NCBI RefSeq assembly: GCF_001949145.1
Contig: NW_019091520.1
Coordinates: 1 to 50,640 of the forward strand
From: Acanthaster planci
Taxonomy: Eukaryota; Echinodermata; Asteroidea; Valvatida; Acanthasteridae
Length of the DNA stretch: 50,640 bases
Reading direction: 5' to 3'
Positions 20,201 to 32,200 of the stretch are shown here, in pieces; positions within the stretch are counted from its first letter, which is position 1, and every line of letters starts with the position of its first letter. The position numbers and the translations under genes were made by a program. A model generated the notes under the pieces. That model was not told the origin of the DNA. It saw only the letters and a program-made list of their open reading frames with translations, and ran no database searches.

Positions 20201-23200
20201 TCTCAATATACTTGATCTGTTCATTCAAAATTGATCAAGCTAACCAATAATTTGAAAACATATCGCCAAAAGACACGTGATCAGTGATACCTAGTGAGAA
20301 GATTATGACTACACTGTGATTGTACCACGGCCCAGCACCCATAAATGATGGGCTGGACGCCAGTTGAGTTGCTGTTGGTTAGTGTGGCTGATCCTACTTC
20401 TGATTTGATTAATGAATATTTATCCGGAGGTATTACACAAAACATTGTGATTTCCTTAACCATAGTTTTGGCAGTTCTGGAATTTTTTGTTCTGGACTAT
20501 TTTCTGACTTCAAAGTAGACTCTTCTGAGAATTGGAAATATTTATATCTTTCAGAGGTTTTATTCTGTATAGATGGCTACAGATTGCCTAGACATTTTTG
20601 CATAAGGTTCCAGTACGCCTTAATAGTTTGAGCCAGAGATGCTATACAGGTAACACTCAAACAATTTACAGTTATCTCGCAACTTGACATATTGTATAAC
20701 ATTTTGAAGCCTAAAAGTTTGAAAAGTTTCTGCTAGGTGGAACTCAGAGCAAATAGCCTCGTAATGGAAGTATGGATGTATTTTTCAGTGATTTTAAGTG
20801 AAGAGAAAGTAGGGTGACGAGTGGTGACGGGGGGGGGGGCAGGGTACCGCGGCGGCGGGCCACGGCAGCTGGCAGGTACAAGATTGAGACGCCGGATGGA
20901 ACACAACAGGAGAAATGATTTAAGGGTGTTTTCAAAAGACAAAAGTGAAACAATACAGGAGCTTGGAGAAAATGAGAAAAAAAAATGAATTTGTTCCCCT
21001 GTACATTTTCAATGGGCCGCTCAAGCTTGTTACATCCACTTACCTTTTATGCCCATGTACATTAGAATTTATCAGTGAACTGATCTATGGATGCAAGCCT
21101 GAGTAATTTGAACAGTAACAGTAAGGCAGTAGACAGTCATGATAGGCGGTAACCGTAAGTGGAACATGATTTGTTCCGAAATAACGAAACTGTAAATTCC
21201 GTCCTGAGCATGCTCAAAATGAATAAACACGTTTTATATGTTTTCCACGCACGGGAAACGCAGCTCCCACTTTATACACCCTGGGGAAAAGGTGACGGCA
21301 CATGACGCGTGTCGTCATGCGTCGCAACATCCTTCAGAAAACGTAATACGTGACAGGACGCACTATACGACCTACTACGCGACGAACAACGGTTGGACAC
21401 GACGAGCGACGTAAGATGCGACGTTTAGGCAAAAAATTGGCAAGACGGAAGGACAACAGAATGTTGTCGGACACCATACTGTAGAGGGATCCCAATGCGA
21501 CGCTTTTAGCGTCGATCGGCGCACTTACGCGTTTGAAAACGAGGCTGCATGTAAGATGGAAAGAGGCTGCATGTGTCAGCTTCAACTCTCAATACGATTA
21601 GACGATTGAAAGTAAGGAGTTAAGATACAAAATACATAAAGGTATGTTAAATTCAGATTTTTTAGGCTACACATTTTTGTAGAAGAGTCCGTCAGGATGA
21701 CTCGACACGTAATATCAAAAGAAAAAAATAACAGCAATTTACTGCGAACGTACTAACATACCTGCGATGGTCGTGTATCCGCATGTGCAGTGGGCATGGT
21801 GTAAACTGATGTGGCGTCACACTTACGTACCGGATACTGCATGTACTATGTCGGCTCCGCGGGCGCACGCGTGGAGGTTCAACACAGAGAGCCTCGGTTT
21901 CCATGCGGATATGCGCAGACGACGCTAATGTGAAATCCCTCAATTTGGACTATAGCCGACAAAATTTACCTTTACATTGGAGTTAGCCTAATGTCGTCGC
22001 GTCGTGCGAGTGCGTCTGGCCGTCCTATCGTGACTTAGTGACTTCGCATCTTTCCGTAATAGCGTCGCATCGTCCCGTTGTGCCGTCGCGCCATTGCGTC
22101 GTCTGTCACTGTGTTGTTTTATGCAGTGTTGGTTAGGCCGTTGCGTCCCCCGTCATGATGTCGCGTCGTGCCTTACTCTTTCTTAATGTGGCTGGCGAGC
22201 ATCACAGCCTATGCAGTGATTATGTCACAAGTCCTGAAATAATAATGTGCGTGCATAGGGCCTACAAGATGTGATCATGTAATGGTATCTATTAGTCTTG
22301 AACTAAGCTCCGTCTCAACACCCCCCCTTTCCACCACTAATGAGGCGAAGGCGGGAGTACAATGCGACGGCACGACCCAACTGCACGACCTAACGGTCGA
22401 CGGCACGACGCGACGCGTGACAACGTGACACGACGGGTGACGCAACGTCCCGACTTGATGTCACGACGGCACGACCCCATGCATTAATCAAACATATGCA
22501 GCATAAACCTAATGAGAAGTAGCATACCAAATGAGAATAAAGGTAATCAGTTACATAGATCCACTGCTCTCCGCTATGAAAGGGGGCCAGTGTCCGTAAA
22601 ATCGTTAGCCCATTGCGTTTGTACTCAAGTCTGCTCAAGCAACTAATACATTAAAAAAAAATTAAAAATCATCAAAAACGTGAAATCACTAAAATATTCA
22701 TAGACTGAAATAGAAAAACTTTACGACCATGATGAATACTCACAAAAGAGCCACAAAACAGTCAAACAAAGTTTCGTCATTTTCCGTGTTTTTCACCTTA
22801 GGCCTACTTAGTGCCCAATTTTCACACTTTTGTCGAATTTCAATCGGTATAGAAATGAGGGACAAATGACTTTATCTGAGCTTGATGTCAATCGATTAGT
22901 TTTCGGGTCCACCTGCCCGAGGCAAGAGCCATCTTACTGGCTTCAGGCGCTGTAGTGCGATTCAGTGCGTATGTGCACCAACTAAGTGAGGGGCGTGAAC
23001 ATACGTGTCTCTTCTCCAACTTACGGAATCACTCACCAAAGTACGGCACGCTACTCCCTACGTGCTAGCTCTGGCCCTAAGCCATGTGCATACACTAGCA
23101 TGCCACTGGGCACTTTGCTCCGCCCAGCCAGTACACGTCACCTAGTCACTTAACTCATCCAAGTCCCTAGTTGACCAATAAGGTACGTGCACTCACACAT

Positions 23201-26200
23201 TTACTTCAGTTCATTAATAACATCAGACCGGTTCTGTGTCTATACACTTTCCGTCATACTTGACTTTGAAGACTGTTAGACCACCCAGCCCGATTCAAAA
23301 CAAAGTTCATTAATTTGCGGTATGCCGTCACACTATGACATCGTAGCATGTTCAACTTGTGATATCTCCCATTTATCAGGACAAAACTTCATGCATTTGA
23401 AAGTCCTATTTCAAAGTATAGCTTTTACGTTTGCCTCTTCGCTTCCCAGCAAAACGTGCACTGCTTGGGTACATCTGTAATCATCGCTATGCTAACACGT
23501 AAAGCAAATGCAACTGCTTTCTCATTATATTTGATTTTGACATTTTGTTTGTAGATAGCAGTGGCTATTACATCTATCTGGAAACCTCAGGCAGGCGACA
23601 GGGTTACACAGCTGTGCTCCTTAGTCCCGTTTTCCCACACAAGAACAACCAACAGAGAGTGTGTGTGCATTTCTGGTACAACATGTATGGAAGCGCCATG
23701 GGTAAGTAGCACGAGAACATCTTCGCCACCTTATTGATTTACAGTATCTTTCACAATGGCTAGAGAAGGCCAACCATTGTTTATAATTTGAAAAAAAATA
23801 TGAATACATAGATTTCAGCCACACAAGAAAAATGTGCCTTACTCATTCGCCCATGTTTTTGTAGGGCCCTTCTTTTCGTTATTACCGGATCAATCACTGA
23901 TACAATCTAAAACAGTACCCACTATGAACCTAGTTGGGCTGGCTTGTCACCTTATGTCGATTTGGGTGTTTCAGCAAGGTCTTTCGGTCACATTCATCAG
24001 ACTGGCATTTAAATGCGTTGTTGCGCCAGTTTTGAGGTTTGTTTGTTGATCTATGTGTTCAAGAGGGCCTGAAATCCACACCTCCCGACCTCTTTATTTG
24101 GACAGCCATTAATAAAAGTAGTTACATAAAAATAAAAGTGCACACACAAAAATAAAAGAAGTTACATAAGTCCCACTATCGATGTGTAAATTTTAATGTA
24201 CTGTATAAGTTTGCAAAGTTGCTCCAAAATAATCCTTGTGGGCTATTGCTTGCCTATTCTCATCCCACTTCATTGGGTCGAATATCACATTTTATCTTAA
24301 CCTTGATGTTTTGTTGTAATGCGTTGTTGCTGTCGAATGTCATTCCAGAAATATCCTGTTCACAGCACCTTCCGTAAATTTGTCAAACACAGACGTTAAT
24401 AACTTTTCCAGAAATTACAGCATAACCACCATGAAACGATATACATGTAAGTAATACCGACAAAAATCTGATTGGCGCTTATCGATGTGCACCACAAGAA
24501 TCTAAGAGCTTTTGAAATCGGGGGATAGTCCAAAGATTTTCTTTAGTTTAGGTATATTTTCCAGAGTAACATTCGTATTTCACAACCATCCATTTTTTCC
24601 AAATACAAATCTTACAGGCTATCTCAGAGTATACCGAGTACCAGTCAACCGGCACATTAATCAAGGCTCTTTGCTGCGCTCGTGGGGTGGACAACAAACG
24701 GACTACACAACTTGGCTTGAGGCCGAAGTGTGCACCACTTACGCCTCCTCAGATTTCAGAATCGCCTTCCAGGCAGTCCGGGGAAACGATTATCAGTCAG
24801 ATATTGCCATTGATGACGTAGAGATATTTGGTACGTATACAAGTGTAAGTTTATTCGTTAAACCAGAGAAAAATATCATCGTCTTGCTCTTGTTGTTTGC
24901 TGTTACTATAAAACTTCATTGCCAGTAATTATATTGATCGTAAAAGTAGTATGGCAAACTAATTTATATCTTGCCTCACATATGTAAAATTTTCAACAGT
25001 AACATTTACGAGAGAAAAACGAATATCTGTGAAAACGATGAGAAACATTTGAAAACAAAGTAAAACAGAAAAAAAAGTGCCATGCCAGGTTGCCAATTAA
25101 AGGTTTTCTGGATCTTTTTAAGTATATCTTTCTGTTACTTTGATGTACTAAATATCAGAGAATTTGGTTCATTGGGTTGGTTAGGGTATCATGATTCAAA
25201 ATGGTCACCTCGCAAATAAAGCCCGTATGTGGCGTTTGTCAACAGTGAAATAAAGATGCTATAAGGTTGTTAGGGTTGAAATTTGGCCTTGTTTTAATTT
25301 CACAGGATTCTCCCCTTGTTTCAGGACGTTTAAACAGCTCTGATTCCTAAATCTGTATATATATGCAAAGTCTTGAATGTGTGATGTAATGATGACGTCA
25401 TTGGACATGAATTTACAAGCAATAGTAATTTAAGAGAGACCGACTTCTCTTAGCTTCATCTGTGACAAATGCAGGTACAAGTGTTCATATTTTCAAACCT
25501 GAAAGATCCTGAAACTGGTCGTATTTAGTTTATGGGTAAAGTCGTTTGACCTTTACTTCTGGATTAGGGAAAGGTAAAGTTTATGTATGCCGAAATATAC
25601 TTAAAATTCAAAAATACAGATGTTACGTAAATTACAGAATTTGTAAGGTGATTGGGGGACTATTCTCCAATGGTAATTTCATGTTGTCTCGGAAAAGTAA
25701 TCGACAATAACTTTGAACTTCACTGCATTTCTCAGTTTACTCTGCTATGTTGTCAGGGTGATTCGTGCCATATTCATCTTTTGTGATTGTTAAAGTCACT
25801 TAACGGGTAGATTACATACAAGAAAATGCCATGGCCAGTCTTGTTTAATGCTGATTTAGTACTCTGGCCTTTTATTCTCTTTCCTTTATGAATATAGTAC
25901 TCCCAACAACCATCACATTGTCTGACCTGAATGGCGTGCTTCCATCCGCTGACGCTTTCTCGTACCTGATACAGGGGGTGGATTCTAACTTCACATGCCA
26001 GCTACCGGATATTGATCCTGCAAGTTCCTTCCAGTGGACTCTAGGTGGTCGAGTCTTAACTTCAACCAATGCCACGAATGTCCCTTCACCCAGAGCTGGA
26101 CTGATCACCAGTATCAGTGTGGTGACAATCTCTCCGATGTGGAGTAACAACGGGGAGTCGCTACGGTGCCAGGCCTCCAATAAACATAACGATCCTGGTT

Positions 26201-29200
26201 TGAGCATCGACGTGACACTCTAGGTTAGAGGTAAAAGCCACAAATAGGTTTTCTAAAAAGAGACATCACAGATCTAAAACAACGCGCAGACTCTTTTCAA
26301 GGAAAAACTTAATCGAAAAGGCAACAGCCTGTATCATGGATAATAATAAATAATGAAATACACCGTCCAACGAACAAAAATGAAGAAATTCCCGTCTGAA
26401 GTTTCTGATTGCGTAATTCTAATTCTATGTGCGTTTTCCACTGTTCTCTTCTTAGAAAACACTTCACAATGATTCTAAAGATAAATAATGGCACCAATTT
26501 GGAATTTTCACAAACATATTTTAATCTAAAAGTTTCCACACATGTGACGTTATGATGTCATCATTGCATGGTCCTTTTTATTTTGAACAATTTCTCCAAC
26601 CTGAATGTTCTGCATAATAGCCAGAAATGCTCAATAATATATCTATGAGACCTCGGTAACTCAAGCTAATAAACCACAGCAAATTTTTATGACGACATTT
26701 GCCTCTTCAAAAGCGTCAGGTTATGTTTAAAAACATGCAGTAGGGAAGAATTCATAGTCAACGGATTGTTGGCACTTTTTTAATTTAAAGTTCTACCGAT
26801 AGAAATATCAATGTCTGAGTATAAAACATTTCCTATAAACATTTCCTATAAACATTTCCTATACCAAGGAAAAATCACATTTTGATTGAGGGACTGCAAC
26901 GCACATTCTCTTACGAAGTACTGGATGTTAGGCCTGTAGCATCAATCACTTGGACCCTGGGTAGTCGTCCCAGTTAATTCAAGTGTCAACATAGGCAGTT
27001 CTGTGCCAAATGGACTGAGTACCCAGCGCAAGTTATATCAAACTCTTGCCAACGTGGGATAATCACAGAGAGGTACTGCAGTGCTCACCTTCCAACGTAG
27101 ATGGCTTTCGAGCAGTGGCGTAGTTAGGATTTTACTGAGGGGGGCACAAAGGGGCACCAACATCTTATGGGGGGGGGGCACCAGCTTTCCGTGGTGTGTT
27201 TTTGTTAGCCTTGTTCAATATTCACTCCTCCGCTTTTTCAGTTGGGGCACATGGGGGCACCGGGAACTTTTTTTGGGGGGGGGCGTGCCCCCCCGTGGCT
27301 ACGCCACCACTTTCGAGAAGTAAATGCTAGTATTACACGACCTTCATGAGAAAAAGTATTGCAATTCTACTACACGGCTACAAAAAGGAAAGGGTAGGTT
27401 AGTCTTGTCCCTTGGTGCAATAAAAGATTTAGCACATGGTACACAATAGTCGAGAATGGTTTGCTGGGGCTCCGTCCTGCATCCCAATATTTTCCTGATT
27501 CTAGTTGTGTGATCCCAACTAAAAATGGAGGGGAAGGGAAACGTTTAGGTATGATAGAAAGGAATGGGAAAGACCTACATTTCGGTAAACTTTAACCTTT
27601 AAAATTCAATTAGAGCATATAAGAGGAATTTTCCGTCACTGCTTCCAGACACAAATGCGAAGGATATGTAAGTTTCATGTGTTCCCAAACCACGATATTC
27701 TAAGTTTAAACACTCAAAGTGTGAGGGATAGCCCAATCAGCAACTGTTTTCAGTCTGGATTCAAGCTGGGATTCCTCCAATATAAAGCAAACAAAGCATC
27801 TCAACGCACGTTTATCAATGACTGACATATTTCTGACAGTTATATGAATCACATTTTCATTAACTTAAATGCCTACAGTACCACCACAGGAATCATCGTT
27901 ATCCCTTCTGGACTCAGACGGATTTAGACTGACAGAATTAGTGGACATCAATGAGGGTACTTTATACACATTCACATGTGTGGTACGGGGTACCAGGCCA
28001 GCTGCCACCATTAAGTGGTTCCTGGGTGGAGTGCTGCAGGATACAGTCAGTCCCACAGAAGGCCAAGTGGACGAATTGGTCAACACTACTGGGAACTGGT
28101 CTCTGACACCAGCCAAAGAGAATCATGGGCAAGAGGTCAGGTGCACAGCCAGCACACCTGAGTCGGAGGAGCCATTTCCATCGGTGGTTGTTACTCTGAA
28201 TGTCAGAGGTTAGTTAGACGAACGCATGCAGACTTTAAAAGCTCAGACTTTACCATCTTTGACTGGGGTTCGCTCAAGGGTTTTCCTCCATTTTCTAAAT
28301 ATAATTATGTTTTCTTCGCCTCTTATCAGCGTTTCGAATTGCAAATGCCATGCATATTGGGGTTTTGCCAATTCCGATTAGTCCATTTTCGAATATTCGA
28401 CCTCAAATTTGATTGAATATCCGAATATTCGGTCGTACCAACCGGCAGATTGAACAAACCGTAGGCAAAATCAGTTGCAATGATACACACGATTGTATAT
28501 TATAATCACTGTAATAGTTTCCCACTTGCAGGAGTATCTCCGGGCACGATTTAGCAAGATGTAGCAGACGAACAATACTCCTGTCCCTGTTGAAAGCTTC
28601 TATTCCTTTTTTAATTTTTAATGAGTAATTTGCTTTTTGAATCATAAGATACATTATTATGTCCATTTTCACTTGAGTCTGCCTTACAAACCTCAATCAG
28701 TGAGATTTTGCCATTTAAAACTAAAGAATTTCTCCTTTCCTTTTCATGTTTTTTGCATTCGAATATTCAAATTTGGAAAATTTGGAAAGTATTCGAATGT
28801 TCGAAATTAAATCGCATAATCGTATATTCAGATGTTGGGTACAGCCCTAATGCATATGCGTATCTAACCCCTGGTTCCAGCAACAAATATATGCTACTTA
28901 ACTGATACACCACTCTATAATTCGGGCCAATAAACGGGGCATGAGACATTTCCGTGGGGGTCTAATATACGAAGTACACATTTTTGTTTCCTTGACGAAA
29001 TTGGAAATCTTCTTTATCACCTTCCCTCTTTTCCAGGATTCCTGAAAATTAAAAAACTCACCTTTCTGTCCAGCTATTAGAGGGATTTGCAGTTCTTCTC
29101 TACAAACTAATGCATCATTGCTTAATTAATTTCCATTTTATTCTCAGGCTTTTTGCAATCATTTTTTCTCTGTTGGTATTCCTGGAGACAAGTGTCATGT

Positions 29201-32200
29201 GACTGTATTGGGCTTGTGGGACTAAATTTCCAAAATATTTCCATTATGCTGGATTTGGAAATCAAGGAAATATTACCCACTAATTTTGTGTGTATGTGTG
29301 TATGTATGAATGAATTAAAATGATTCGTACAAAATATTTGTGCTATTATAATAATATTTTTTCTTCCGTTTTGATTACCCAGTTCTTCCGAAACGTGTCG
29401 TCTTATTTGATTCTTTGGGTGGTCTCTCTTCCAATGCCACTACATACCTGGTCGCAGGAGTGGATTATTGGTTCACGTGCATGGTACGTGACATCAACCC
29501 ACGAGCACTGTTCACCTGGACACTTGGTGATCAGGAGCTTCCATCCAGCAACGTCAGTGATATCACGGGCACCAATGGTTTGCTCACCAGTACCAGTCTG
29601 GTTACGATGTCACCTTTGTGGGCTAACCATGAAGAGTGGTTGAGGTGCCGGGCCACAAACAGAGAAGATCATGCAGGCAGTGACATAGCTGTAACGCTTG
29701 ATGTGAAAGGTAAGGAGTCGTAATCTGGCAATGTGGGCTGCACGACTTTGGCCTCACCTGGGCCGGATTATTAAATGGGCCGTAGGTACTGCACTTAGGG
29801 TGTCCAAAAAATGAGGGCCTACCCAAAAACATTTCATAAAGAATATCCAGGTAAATCTAGTACAGGAGGAGTTTCACATTATCTAGTGTCAAATCAGGCC
29901 TTTTGCACCCAAGGTAAGTATGGCCGAAGATTTCGTTCCTTTTTTTTTTTTTACTTTGCTATAAGAAGTCATGAAAACATGATTTTTGAGACGCATCCGA
30001 GGCGACAATTGATCACAAAACTTCTTGTATACTATTTCTCAATAACTCAGTTCTGCCAACAGTTATATCTATTTACAAGAACACCACAAACGCCACCTAC
30101 ACAAGCGAGAAATCTCTTCTTATCGAGGGAGTGGAAAGCACATTTACTTGTGAAGTACCGAATGTTAGACCTGCGGCATCAATCACTTGGACCCTGGGTA
30201 GCCTTACCATTGAATCAACTGGCAACAAGGACCTCTTGGGAATAAATGGACTAACTACCAGCACAAGTTATGTCAAACTCTTGCCCTCGTGGGGGTATCA
30301 CGGAGAGGTTCTGAAATGCTCAGCTTCCAACGTTGATGGATTTCGCGAGGTGAATGCCAGCGTTACACTTGATGTAAATGGTGAGTATCAAAAGAATTTC
30401 TGAGAAATTGAAATTGAAGGCGAGGTTAATTTAACATTTTTGAATATTGAGATTAGAAATAAAATCAATGAAATGAAATGAAATCCTATGACAAATTACT
30501 ACCAGTCTATTCTGATGACATATTCAAATTTGTGATTAAACTTGCAAAACTGTACGAAAGTGTTTTAAGCCAACTTAATACGAAAAATATTGAAATGGAG
30601 GCTTGGAAACTACGGCAATTATAAACGAATCTAGTGATCGAATCTTGCTTTTCGTGTGTAAGGCATAGGAATGACCAATGATGAATGGGATAAAAGACGT
30701 TGGCATGGGCCCTGTCTCAGTTCATCCAGACCCTTGTTCTATTTCAGTAAACTATACTGCGAAAGGAAGGGAAAGCATGCGCTGAGAGGGTTGTTTTGAC
30801 TAAGATAGACCTACATTTTCACAGTCTTCCTTTTGGATATTACATTGGATATATGGGATATATATATATTATATATATTATACATATTATATATATATAT
30901 AACCCTCCATCACTTCTTCACATACAAGTATGAGGGAACTTTAAGTTGTTACAGTTGTTATAGTTAACTTATATCAAATGTTATTACCCTTAATTTATCC
31001 AGTACCACCGCAGAAATCGTCCATATCTCTGCTGGATTCTGAAGGATTCAAACTCAGGGATTCAGTGGACGTCGATGAGGGTATCACATACGCCTTTACG
31101 TGTGTGGTGCAGGTTACCAGGCCAGCTGCCACCATTGAGTGGTTCCTGGATGGAGTTCTGCAGGATACAGTCAGTCCCACAGATGGCCAAGTGGACGAAT
31201 TGGTCAACACCACTGGGAACTGGTCTCTGACACCAGCCAAAGAGAATCATGGGCAAGAGGTCAGGTGCACAGCCAGCACACCAGAGTCGGAGGAGCCATT
31301 TCCAGGAAGGACGGTTAGTCTAAATGTTTTGGGTGAGTATCAACCATTATGGTTACATTCTAAAACCACTTTTGCACCATACATTGATTAGTATCGTAAC
31401 TGCATTCAGCGTAATTAAAATCAAAGAGGCTTTTACAGCGAAAATTGGCATTTTAGTCATGCCAGTAATAATTGTACTATGCATCAACACGTTTAATAGG
31501 GTAACCAAGATGAATTCATGAGGAGGGACAGAGTAAAAAAGGGATCGTTTGAGCTCGTGTGAAAAATGGTTAGAAGGAAAGAATAGTATCATCCTTTAAA
31601 TTGGACATTCTAACTTTGCACGACACGAAACCTTTCTGGATATTTTGATCTCCTCAGTTCTCCTTGGAAAGAGTCACTTTGGGGATAAAAGCTGCATCCT
31701 TCCCCAAAGGCTCTTCCTTATCCAAGAAATCAGCTTCATTTGAAATCAGTGCACTGGCTGCGCTAATTGTCAGCACAATTGTGTCATGTATTCTATCATC
31801 ACTACGCATTAGCATCATCCTGCACTCCTGTCTCATTCTGTCTGCAAACAATTAGTCGGATCCTAGTTGCGAAGACGATTTGGGTATAGTCCCAAGTCTA
31901 AGGTAGCAATGAAAGAGTTCCATAAACAAATGTTCAACGGGGTGTTTGTGAATCCTCATTTAAAATCAGCATTCTCTTCCATCCTACATCTAATATCTCT
32001 GATGGGGGATTTAATAACAATTTCCATGTTTGTGTTAGTGCAGTCCTCAGAATTGCAGTATACATGTTATAAATAAGTTCAACTAAAGGCATTTACTTGT
32101 ACATGTACTTGTCATTTCAATCAAGATTCATTTAAAGCAACGAAGCAAGAACTGAACTATCACACCCGAGAGGCGAGTAGGGGGTAAATCTCTGTGTATT

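Noticed and set aside
25872-26207. Minus-strand open frame opposite Ig exon A1
   Set aside because: Antisense shadow of the Ig exon, which has clear Cys-Trp-Cys features and splice sites on the + strand.
31658-31855. Hydrophobic open frame after a good acceptor, possible second membrane exon
   Set aside because: It needs a phase 0 junction, but all neighbouring donors are phase 1. In phase 1 it stops after about 28 residues. No homology to the real membrane exon was seen.
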